From a virus, in IMG/VR virus record IMGVR_UViG_3300032285_005007, positions 1 to 58,084 of that record: 58,084 nt of DNA, one strand, 5' to 3'. Of the stretch, positions 24,962 through 32,668 are shown piece after piece; positions within the stretch are counted from its first letter, which is position 1, and each line of letters opens with the position of its first letter. The translations under genes and the position numbers were made by a program. The notes beneath the pieces are model-generated. The model was not told the origin of the DNA, did not search any database, and saw only the letters and a list, made by a program, of their open reading frames with translations.

Positions 24962-26050
24962 ATGGCTAAGACATCAAGAAAGTCATTAACTGAGGCGGCA
25001 GACAAGGAATTGAAAACCGCCTTCAGTTTAGATAAATTTAAGGCAAATAAGGGTTTAGCGTCAAACGTTAAATTCAAGGAGCAAAAATGGATTCCATTTT
25101 CTCCCGCTTTACAAGAAGCGCTATCTATTCCTGGCATTCCTATGGGTCATAATTCAATGGTTCGAGGAAAATCAAACACAGGAAAATCTACTATGACCAT
25201 TGAGGTAGCAGTTAATGCCCAAAAAATGGGAGTACTACCTGTACTGATCATCACCGAAATGAAACATGATTGGAACCACTGGAGAACAATGGGGTTTGAA
25301 ATGGAAGATGTTATTGATAAGGAAACAGGTGAAATTATCGATCAAACTGGATTCTTTATTTATCGAGATAGAAGCTCATTAAATTCAATTGAAGATATTG
25401 CAGCGTTCATTATCGATTTATTAACTGAACAGAAAAAAGGTAATTTACCATACGACTTACTATTCATCTGGGATTCAGTTGGTTCAATCCCTTGCCAAAT
25501 GTCAATTGAACAAGGTAAAAACAATCCAATGTGGAACGCAGGAGCCATTGCAACTCAATTCGGGAACTTTATCAATCAACAGATTGTAATGTCTCGTAAG
25601 GAAAGCTCAAAATACACGAATACTCTGTTTATTGTAAACAAAGTAGGTGTTGCTCCGGCTCTAACTCCAATGTCACAACCTAGAATGACAAATAAAGGTG
25701 GAGATACGTTCTATTACGATGTTTCATTATGTTTAACATTTGGTAACGTTACAAACGCTGGTACTTCTAAACTTAATGCTGTTAAAGACAAGAAAAAAGT
25801 TGAATTTGCATTACGTACAAAAATTGCTTGTGATAAAAACCACATCAATGGAATCACTACAATGGGTACTATTGTTTCTACAGTACACGGATTCATTAAA
25901 GATGATCCGAATGCTATCAAGAAATATAAAGATGCACACTCTACTGAATGGGCCGATATTTTAGGACAAGGTACTTATACAGTACAAGAAGACAACAGTG
26001 AGTGGGACGAAAAAGCACCAACACCTGATTTATTTGAAAACGAAGATTAA
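24962..26050 (+). CDS. uvsX: UvsX-like recombinase (RecA family)
   Basis: A 362-residue RecA-type ATPase. Walker A is GKSNTGKST at 69-77, and Walker B is LLFIWDS at ~166-172. LIITEMKHDWNHW at ~95-107 holds the switch-region glutamate, and EFALRTKIACDKNHINGI is a likely DNA-binding loop. UvsX exchanges strands for recombination-dependent replication and repair and works with the gp32-like SSB encoded just upstream. The 5' nuclease gene starts right after its stop. Confidence 0.9.
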   Translation: MAKTSRKSLTEAADKELKTAFSLDKFKANKGLASNVKFKEQKWIPFSPALQEALSIPGIPMGHNSMVRGKSNTGKSTMTIEVAVNAQKMGVLPVLIITEMKHDWNHWRTMGFEMEDVIDKETGEIIDQTGFFIYRDRSSLNSIEDIAAFIIDLLTEQKKGNLPYDLLFIWDSVGSIPCQMSIEQGKNNPMWNAGAIATQFGNFINQQIVMSRKESSKYTNTLFIVNKVGVAPALTPMSQPRMTNKGGDTFYYDVSLCLTFGNVTNAGTSKLNAVKDKKKVEFALRTKIACDKNHINGITTMGTIVSTVHGFIKDDPNAIKKYKDAHSTEWADILGQGTYTVQEDNSEWDEKAPTPDLFENED

Positions 26051-26051
26051 T

Positions 26052-27083
26052 ATGAAAAAAGACCTCCTAAATCTCTTAAACAACATACAAGAACATGGGG
26101 ACGAAACCCCAAAATCGGAGCGCTACTTGCTTATAGATGGACTCAACCTATTCTTCAGAAATTTTAGTGCAATTAACGCCGTCAACTCAAACGGAGTCCA
26201 TATTGGAGGTTTAGGAGGATTTTTTCGATCTTTGGGAGCTTTAATTCGCACCATCCAACCTACACAAGTTTATGTGGTGTTTGATGGTGTGGGTTCCTCC
26301 AATAACAGAAAAAACATCATTCCCGAATACAAATCAAACCGAAATGTATCTCGAGTAACTAAACATGAATTGTTTGATAATTTGGAAGAAGAAGATGACT
26401 CCAAAGTAGATCAAATCGTTCGCATCATCCAATACTTGAAAACGTTACCTGTTAAAACAGTTTCGTTACCTAGAGTAGAAGCAGATGATATTATCGCTTA
26501 CTTAAGTAGTACTTTGCTTACAAAACCTGAAGACAGAGCCTTCATAGTATCCAGCGATAAAGATTATTTACAGTTGGTAAGCGAGCAAGTAATTGTTTAT
26601 CGTCCAATTGAAAAAGAATACTACACTACAGATACTGTAAAAGAGAAATTCAATGTAACACCACACAACTTCCTATTGTACAAATTGTTAATGGGTGATA
26701 GTTCTGATGGAGTAACAGGTATCAAAGGATTAGGGGCTAAAGGATTATTCAAAAAATTCCCCGAAATAGCAACACAAGATCTATCATTTGATGATTTGAT
26801 TGACATTGCTGAAGCAAAATTAAAAGAACATGTCGTTTATGCAAGAGTACTACACGATGTGCCTTTACTAGAAGACAAATACAGGGTAATGGATTTATCT
26901 AATCCAATGATGGATGATAAAGATAAGATGTTTATAGACAAGTTTGTTGAAGAAACACACCTCCAATTTTTACCTAACACATTCGTTGAAATGTGTAATG
27001 AAGATCAACTTGGAAACTTAATTCGAAATACTGAATTCTGGGTGCAAGATATTTTCAAAGAATTGTTGGAAAACCAACAATAA
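26052..27083 (+). CDS. 5'-3' exonuclease / flap endonuclease (PolI N-terminal / T4 RNase H type)
   Basis: A 343-residue FEN-family nuclease starting at the ATG 2 bases after uvsX. Metal-binding motifs are YLLIDGLNLFFR (D29), VYVVFDGVGSSNNRK, RVEADDIIAYL and IVSSDKDYLQL. The helix-two-turn-helix region is MGDSSDGVTGIKGLGAKG. It removes RNA primers and flaps. Because the polymerase of this phage lacks a 5' nuclease domain, this free-standing enzyme supplies that activity in trans. Confidence 0.9.
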   Translation: MKKDLLNLLNNIQEHGDETPKSERYLLIDGLNLFFRNFSAINAVNSNGVHIGGLGGFFRSLGALIRTIQPTQVYVVFDGVGSSNNRKNIIPEYKSNRNVSRVTKHELFDNLEEEDDSKVDQIVRIIQYLKTLPVKTVSLPRVEADDIIAYLSSTLLTKPEDRAFIVSSDKDYLQLVSEQVIVYRPIEKEYYTTDTVKEKFNVTPHNFLLYKLLMGDSSDGVTGIKGLGAKGLFKKFPEIATQDLSFDDLIDIAEAKLKEHVVYARVLHDVPLLEDKYRVMDLSNPMMDDKDKMFIDKFVEETHLQFLPNTFVEMCNEDQLGNLIRNTEFWVQDIFKELLENQQ

Positions 27084-27130
27084 GTTATTAAGTTGAAGAA
27101 AAATAAGAGTTATATTTAAACAACAAGAAA

Positions 27131-27376
27131 ATGAAAGAAAAAATAGAAATTGATAGTTGGTTACAATATGTAGGCAATAATATTCCATCTTTAAAAAATG
27201 GGACTATTTATAGAGTTGATAATATGAGTGATAATTGGTTTGAAATATTAGTAGAGTCAGAAGTTATTTTGAGATTAGACTTAAAGAAAAATTCAAAAGA
27301 ATTTAAAGTCATAAATGATAAAGAATTAGAAGAATCAATGTTCAAACAACTTGAAATATTTAAAAAAGAACAATGA
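27131..27376 (+). CDS. Hypothetical protein (81 aa)
   Basis: A small charged protein (MKEKIEIDSWLQYVGNNIP; ENKD-rich end LEIFKKEQ) with a central strand pattern GTIYRVDNMSDNWFEILVES. It has a TATATTTA box at 27111-27118, though no matching TTTG 20 bases upstream. It overlaps the next gene by ATGA, so both are translated together. Function unknown. Confidence 0.5.
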   Translation: MKEKIEIDSWLQYVGNNIPSLKNGTIYRVDNMSDNWFEILVESEVILRLDLKKNSKEFKVINDKELEESMFKQLEIFKKEQ

Positions 27377-27819
27377 AAACATCAGTAGAAGAAACTAAAC
27401 CAATTACTATTTTATACGCAGCCTTTTGTGGCACAGGCAAAACATATATTTGTAACAATATTGATATTAAAGCAGTTGAGGTTGAATATTGGCAATATAA
27501 AGAAAAAGGATTACAGAAAGAATATATTCAAGATGTTAAAAAACTCATTGGAAAAGTAGACTATATTTTTATTTCAACTGACCCTGAAGGTTTAAGGCTT
27601 TTGAATGAAGAAGGTTTTGATATGACTCTTGTATATCCAAAAAATGAATTGAGAAATGAATATCTAGATAGGTACATTGATAGAGATAGTTCTTATGATT
27701 TTATTGGAACCTTTATGAAACATTGGAATCTTTGGATTAACGAACTCAAAGAACAAACATATTGTAAACATATTATTCTAGATTCAGGACAATACCTAAA
27801 AGATATTATTAACCTTTAA
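27373..27819 (+). CDS. P-loop nucleotide kinase-like protein
   Basis: A 148-residue protein with a P-loop near the N terminus (AFCGTGKTYI, about 17-26), then KKLIGKVDYIFISTDPEGL, LVYPKNELRNEYLDRY and a C-terminal helical lid-like end. I recall this compact family in phages and prophages, annotated as adenylate-kinase-like or P-loop NTPase. The expected role is nucleotide phosphorylation, in keeping with the reductase genes downstream, but the substrate is unknown. Its start overlaps the stop of the previous gene. Confidence 0.65.
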   Translation: MKTSVEETKPITILYAAFCGTGKTYICNNIDIKAVEVEYWQYKEKGLQKEYIQDVKKLIGKVDYIFISTDPEGLRLLNEEGFDMTLVYPKNELRNEYLDRYIDRDSSYDFIGTFMKHWNLWINELKEQTYCKHIILDSGQYLKDIINL

Positions 27820-27881
27820 ACAACAAGAACAATAAAACATGACATTTCCAATTGTTGTTAATATGTATAATAAAACGACAT

Positions 27882-28505
27882 ATGGTGATTTATTTAACAA
27901 CTCATGTTATAACTGGAAAAAAATATATTGGAAAGGATGTATCAAATAGTCCTAGTTATTTTGGAAGTGGAGCTGAAATTAAACATATAATTAAAACAGA
28001 AGGTAAAAGTAATTTAGTTAAAACTATACTTGAACATTGTGATTGTAAAGAAGATTTAGCTAAACGAGAAGAATTTTGGTTGCAAAAGTTTGATGCCGAA
28101 AACAATCCATTGTTTATGAACAGAACAAATAAAGCTTTTGGAAATAGTGGACTTTCGGATGAAACAAAATTAAAGATTAAAATGTCTAGTTTAGGTAAAC
28201 CAAAATCTACCGAAGCAAGAAATAATATGAGTAAAGGAAGAACAGGTAAAACTAGAAACCAAACAAAAGTTAGATCAGATAAGGGAAAACCAAGAGGAAT
28301 TAGCCCATGGGTTTCAGAAAGTCTTAAAACTAGAAATAGAGAATCTACCTTCAAACCAGTTATACAATATGATCTAGAAGGTAATATTGTTAGAGAATAC
28401 AAATCTGCCCAAGAAGCAAAAGATATTACAAATTTAAAAATCCAGAATGCTCTTTTAGGAACTACTAAAACTTCTGGAGGTTATATTTGGAAATACAAAG
28501 AATAA
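27882..28505 (+). CDS. GIY-YIG homing endonuclease with NUMOD modules
   Basis: A 207-residue protein from the ATG at 27882; a TTG ten codons earlier in frame is less likely. The N terminus is a GIY-YIG variant (VIYLTTHVITGKKYIGKD) with AKREEFWLQKFDA in the usual place of the later catalytic part. NUMOD3-like repeats (LSDETKLKIKMSSLGKPKS, then TEARNNMSKGRTGKT) follow. A NUMOD1-like end (PVIQYDLEGNIVREYKSAQE) binds DNA. It is a free-standing mobile gene between the kinase-like and helicase genes. There is no sign of an intron in the neighbours. Confidence 0.85.
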   Translation: MVIYLTTHVITGKKYIGKDVSNSPSYFGSGAEIKHIIKTEGKSNLVKTILEHCDCKEDLAKREEFWLQKFDAENNPLFMNRTNKAFGNSGLSDETKLKIKMSSLGKPKSTEARNNMSKGRTGKTRNQTKVRSDKGKPRGISPWVSESLKTRNRESTFKPVIQYDLEGNIVREYKSAQEAKDITNLKIQNALLGTTKTSGGYIWKYKE

Positions 28506-28517
28506 ATATTATATTTA
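28486..28517 (+). promoter_or_regulatory. Candidate Bacteroidota-type promoter before the helicase gene
   Basis: TTTG at 28486-28489, inside the end of the endonuclease gene, and TATATTTA at 28510-28517 are 20 bases apart, the same spacing as before the SSB gene. The leader to the TTG start at 28558 would be about 35 bases. Confidence 0.55.
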
Positions 28518-28557
28518 CATTAAATAAAAGTTATTAACAATTTAAAAAATAAAAGTT

Positions 28558-29916
28558 TTGACCCTCTCTTCAATTGATGAATATGGACCATCGTTCCAGA
28601 TGAAAGTAATATCTTCTTTACTAACACATAAAGAATTTTTACAAAACATAAACGACGTACTAAGTGATGAATATTTTTCAAATCCAGCACACAAATGGGT
28701 TATAAATCAAATCATCCAATATTATGAAAAGTTTCACACAACAATTTCAATGGACATCCTAAAGGTGGAAATGAAGAAATTAGATAACGAAGTACTTAAA
28801 GTATCCGTTAAAGAGCAATTACGTGAAGCATATAAAGCAGATATTGATGATTTAGCATATGTACAAGAAGAATTTTCTACGTTTTGTAAAAACCAACAGT
28901 TGAAAAAAGCATTATTGAATAGTGTAGATTTGTTAAAAGCTGGAGATTACGATTCGATCAAATATATGATTGAATCAGCAATGAAAGCAGGACAAGATAA
29001 AAACATTGGTCACGAATATAAAAAAGATACTGAATCACGTTACCGTGAAGATCATAGATCAATTGTACCAACACCATGGGAACCAATTAATGAATTAATT
29101 CAAGGTGGTTTAGGTAATGGAGATTTAGGATTGATTTTTGGTAATCCTGGAGGAGGTAAGTCATGGACTTTAGTTGCTTTAGGTGGACATGCTGTTAAAA
29201 TGGGTTACAATGTTATCCACTACACCTTAGAGTTAAGTGAAGCATATACTGGAAGACGATATGACGCTTTCTTTACAGGAACACCAGTAGATCAATTAGA
29301 AAAACATAAAGCAGAAGTAGAAGCATTAACAGCTGATCTACCAGGAGAATTGATTATTCGTGAGTATCCTATGGGAAAAACCACAATAAATACAATAGAA
29401 TCTCACATTAAAAAGGTAATTGATTTAGGAATCCAACCAGATCTTATCTTGATAGATTACATTGATTTACTTTCAACAAGAAAAAGAAATGTTGACCGTA
29501 AGGGAGAGATTGATGATATTTATACAAGCACGAAAGGATTAGCTCGCGAATTAAACATACCAATTTGGTCAGTTTCGCAAGTAAATCGCGCGGGAGCCAA
29601 AGATGATATTATTGAAGGCGATAAAGCAGCGGGATCATACGATAAAATGATGATTACCGATTTATCGCTCTCATTATCAAGAAAAAAAGAAGATAAAGTT
29701 AACGGAACCGGAAGGCTCCATATTATGAAAAATAGATATGGAATGGATGGTTTGACTTTTCAAGTAGATGTTAATACATCAAATGGTCATATTGCAATTG
29801 GAGACCATTACGATGAAGAAGCAGATACAGTTGCACCGAAAAAACAGTCAAATGATAACTTTGACGATTTAGATAAAAAAATGTTGGCAAATAGATTTTT
29901 TGAATTAAACGCATGA
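28558..29916 (+). CDS. Replicative DNA helicase, DnaB/gp41-like
   Basis: A 452-residue helicase. Residues 1-150 are the helical N domain. The RecA-like domain has Walker A GNPGGGKS (195-202), Walker B DLILIDYIDLL with D300, IPIWSVSQVNRAG (sensor H3) and an LHIMKNRYG arginine-finger region. It unwinds the fork as a hexamer. A TTG start is chosen because AAAAGTT stands directly before it, as before several ATG starts here; the first in-frame ATG is 14 codons in. It overlaps nrdB by ATGA. Confidence 0.9.
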   Translation: MTLSSIDEYGPSFQMKVISSLLTHKEFLQNINDVLSDEYFSNPAHKWVINQIIQYYEKFHTTISMDILKVEMKKLDNEVLKVSVKEQLREAYKADIDDLAYVQEEFSTFCKNQQLKKALLNSVDLLKAGDYDSIKYMIESAMKAGQDKNIGHEYKKDTESRYREDHRSIVPTPWEPINELIQGGLGNGDLGLIFGNPGGGKSWTLVALGGHAVKMGYNVIHYTLELSEAYTGRRYDAFFTGTPVDQLEKHKAEVEALTADLPGELIIREYPMGKTTINTIESHIKKVIDLGIQPDLILIDYIDLLSTRKRNVDRKGEIDDIYTSTKGLARELNIPIWSVSQVNRAGAKDDIIEGDKAAGSYDKMMITDLSLSLSRKKEDKVNGTGRLHIMKNRYGMDGLTFQVDVNTSNGHIAIGDHYDEEADTVAPKKQSNDNFDDLDKKMLANRFFELNA

Positions 29917-30863
29917 TAACAGAACTTAGACCCCACTACAAACCATTCGAATATCAAACAGCATTCGAATTTTACAAAGATCAACATAGAGCCCATTGGC
30001 TAGCAGACGAAGTTCCATTATCTTCAGACTTAAATGACTGGAAACTTAAATTAAGCGAATCTGAGAAAAATCTAATTGGTAATATCTTGAAATCGTTTGC
30101 TCAAACAGAGACGTATGTAAACGATTATTGGGCAACAAAGGTAGCAGTATGGTTTCCTAAACATGAAATCAAAGCTATGGCGTGTGCATTCGCTGATTTC
30201 GAATCGATACATGCTGAGGCTTATGCTCGTTTAAATGAAGAACTTGGATTAGATGATTTTGAGGCATTTATGGAAGACGAGGAAGCAAAAGCTAAAATTG
30301 ATCGTCTAGTTGAATTACCTGGAGATACATTACGTGAAAAAGCACTTTCATTAGCTATATTCTCTGCATTTACAGAAGGTGTAAATTTATTCTCTTCATT
30401 TGCAGTATTGATGTCTTTTCAATTACGTAACTTAATGAAAGGTACAGGCCAGATTGTTGAATGGAGCGTTCGTGATGAATCATTACATTCAAAAGCTGGA
30501 TGCTGGTTATTCAGAACATTAATGGAAGAAAACCCAGAGTTAAATAACCCAATGATGACAATTGATATTTACGAGGCATGTGAAATTTCAGTTGGATTAG
30601 AATTTGACTTTATTGACAAAGCATTTGAAATGGGTGAAATTGAAGGTTTAAATAAAGACCAATTGAAAAATTTCATTAAAGAACGTGCTAATCAAAAATT
30701 AATTGAATTAGGTTATAGTCCTTTATACAACGATATCGATCCAAATCTTTTAAAACAAATGGAATGGTTCGGACATTTAACAAGTGGTAAAACACACCAA
30801 GATTTCTTCGCAGGAAGAGTAACAGATTATTCAAAATCAACCGCTGACTGGAGCGATTTATAA
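29913..30863 (+). CDS. nrdB: Ribonucleotide reductase class I beta subunit
   Basis: A 316-residue ferritin-like protein. Metal ligands visible are E66 (SFAQTETYVNDYW), E97 and H100 (DFESIHAEAY), E155 (FTEGVNLF), E189 and H192 (VRDESLHSKA). Y104 sits in the position of the radical tyrosine, four residues after the histidine. It generates the radical used by NrdA to make deoxynucleotides. It is coupled to the helicase upstream (ATGA overlap) and to nrdA 9 bases downstream. Confidence 0.95.
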   Translation: MITELRPHYKPFEYQTAFEFYKDQHRAHWLADEVPLSSDLNDWKLKLSESEKNLIGNILKSFAQTETYVNDYWATKVAVWFPKHEIKAMACAFADFESIHAEAYARLNEELGLDDFEAFMEDEEAKAKIDRLVELPGDTLREKALSLAIFSAFTEGVNLFSSFAVLMSFQLRNLMKGTGQIVEWSVRDESLHSKAGCWLFRTLMEENPELNNPMMTIDIYEACEISVGLEFDFIDKAFEMGEIEGLNKDQLKNFIKERANQKLIELGYSPLYNDIDPNLLKQMEWFGHLTSGKTHQDFFAGRVTDYSKSTADWSDL

Positions 30864-30872
30864 AAACAACAA

Positions 30873-32600
30873 ATGAGCAAATTAAACGTAGACACAAGTA
30901 AATGGGTGAAGGGTAAAGATTTCCCTGAATGGATGGATGAGATTGGTACTTCAATCATCTCACAAGGATACTTACTCCCAGAGGAAAATGTATTTAAAGC
31001 ATTTAATCGAGTAAGTAAAGCGGCAGGACGTAGACTAAAACGTAAAGATTTAGTACCGTTTTTTGCTGAGGCAATGGAAAAAAATTGGTTGTGTCTTGCG
31101 TCACCTGTACTTTCAAATTTAGGTACTGAACGTGGTATGCCTATCTCATGTTTTGGAATTGATACAGACGATTCAATTGAAGGAATTGCATTAGCAAATT
31201 CTGAGTTGATGCGCTTATCATCTCAAGGTGGAGGTGTAGGTATTGGTCTATCTCGAATTAGAGGTAGAGGTAAAGAAATTTCTGGAAACGGTGTTTCCGA
31301 GGGTGTAGTTCCATGGGCTAAAATTTATGACTCAACTATCCTAGCAACCAACCAAGGTTCAGTTAGACGAGGAGCAGCTTCAGTCAACTTACATATCAAC
31401 CACCCAGATATTGAAGAATTTTTAATGATTCGTCGACCAAAAGGAGATGTAAATCGTCAATGTCTTAACTTACACCAATGTGTAGTAATTGATGATGATT
31501 TTATGAACAAACTAGAGGATAAAGAACCACGCGCTTTAAGATTGTGGGGAGAAATCCTTAAAACACGTTTGGAAACAGGTGAACCCTATTTGATGTTTGA
31601 AGATAATATCAACAACAATAATCCTCAAGCATACAAAAATAATAATTTGCATGTTTCGATGACAAACATTTGTTCTGAAATTGCACTTTACACAGATCCA
31701 TTACATTCATTTATTTGCTGTTTATCATCTTTGAATTTGGCTAGATGGGATGAATGGAAAGACTATAAATTTGAAAACGGAATGACCTTACCTGAATTAA
31801 CTTGTTGGTTTTTGGAAGGTGTATTACAAGAATTTATTGACAGATCCAAAAATGTAAAATTTATGGAAAACACATACCGTTCAGCAGTTAAAGGTAGAGC
31901 AATTGGTATTGGTGTTTTAGGATGGCATACATTCTTACAAGAAAAAGGCATTCCATTTGCTGGTTTACAAGCAAATTCATACACTCGAATTATGTCTCAA
32001 TTTATTGAGGAAGGAGCATTAAAAGCATCTCGTGATCAAGCAATTGAATATGGAGAACCAGAATGGTGTAAAGGTACAGGTTTAAGACACACACATCATT
32101 TAGCAATTGCCCCAACAGTATCCAATGCTAATATTTCAGGTGGTGTTTCACCTTCAATTGAACCAATTCCTGCAAATGTATTTAACTTGAAAACGGCCAA
32201 AGGTACATTTATCAAGAAAAACCCAACATTGGAACGTTTATTGGCTTCAAAAGGATTTAACATCGATAGTATTTGGGAACAAATTGCTAAAGATAAAGGT
32301 TCTGTAATGGGATTACCTGATCATATTTTATCTGCTGAAGAAAAAGAAGTATTCTTGACCTTCAAAGAAATCAACCCATACGAAATCGTTCGTCAAAATG
32401 GTATCCGTCAAAAACACATTGATCAAGCTATTTCATTGAACTTGACTTTCGACCCATCTGATTCACCAAAATATATTAGTGAGGTACATAAATTGGCTTG
32501 GAGAGAAGGCATCAAAACGTTATATTACATGCGATCAGAAAGTATTCTAAGAGGAGATAATCTTCAACGTACTGCGGATTGTGTTTCTTGCGAAGGATAG
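30873..32600 (+). CDS. nrdA: Ribonucleotide reductase class I alpha subunit (no ATP cone)
   Basis: A 575-residue catalytic subunit. Active-site residues are C93 (RGMPISCFG), N265/C267/E269 (MTNICSEIAL), the second redox cysteine in FICCLSSLNL, the tyrosine pair in TLYYMRSES, and a C-terminal CVSC shuttle pair. It reduces ribonucleoside diphosphates with NrdB. At 575 residues it is shorter than cellular NrdA (~760) and lacks an N-terminal ATP cone, so it should escape dATP inhibition by that route. It ends the replication block. Confidence 0.95.
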   Translation: MSKLNVDTSKWVKGKDFPEWMDEIGTSIISQGYLLPEENVFKAFNRVSKAAGRRLKRKDLVPFFAEAMEKNWLCLASPVLSNLGTERGMPISCFGIDTDDSIEGIALANSELMRLSSQGGGVGIGLSRIRGRGKEISGNGVSEGVVPWAKIYDSTILATNQGSVRRGAASVNLHINHPDIEEFLMIRRPKGDVNRQCLNLHQCVVIDDDFMNKLEDKEPRALRLWGEILKTRLETGEPYLMFEDNINNNNPQAYKNNNLHVSMTNICSEIALYTDPLHSFICCLSSLNLARWDEWKDYKFENGMTLPELTCWFLEGVLQEFIDRSKNVKFMENTYRSAVKGRAIGIGVLGWHTFLQEKGIPFAGLQANSYTRIMSQFIEEGALKASRDQAIEYGEPEWCKGTGLRHTHHLAIAPTVSNANISGGVSPSIEPIPANVFNLKTAKGTFIKKNPTLERLLASKGFNIDSIWEQIAKDKGSVMGLPDHILSAEEKEVFLTFKEINPYEIVRQNGIRQKHIDQAISLNLTFDPSDSPKYISEVHKLAWREGIKTLYYMRSESILRGDNLQRTADCVSCEG

Positions 32601-32668
32601 TATATGTATGACCGTAAATAGGTTTTTTGTATTTGTTTTGTAATTGTTAAACTAATTTAAAAATAAAA

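Noticed and set aside
27956-28402. Minus-strand open frame of 148 codons
   Set aside because: It is antisense to the homing endonuclease, whose sense frame has GIY-YIG and NUMOD motifs.
32601-32668. Possible promoter with several TTTG boxes before the cohesin-like gene
   Set aside because: The stretch is AT-rich and promoter-like, but no TTTG / TAnnTTT pair has the 20-base spacing seen elsewhere, so it is not called.
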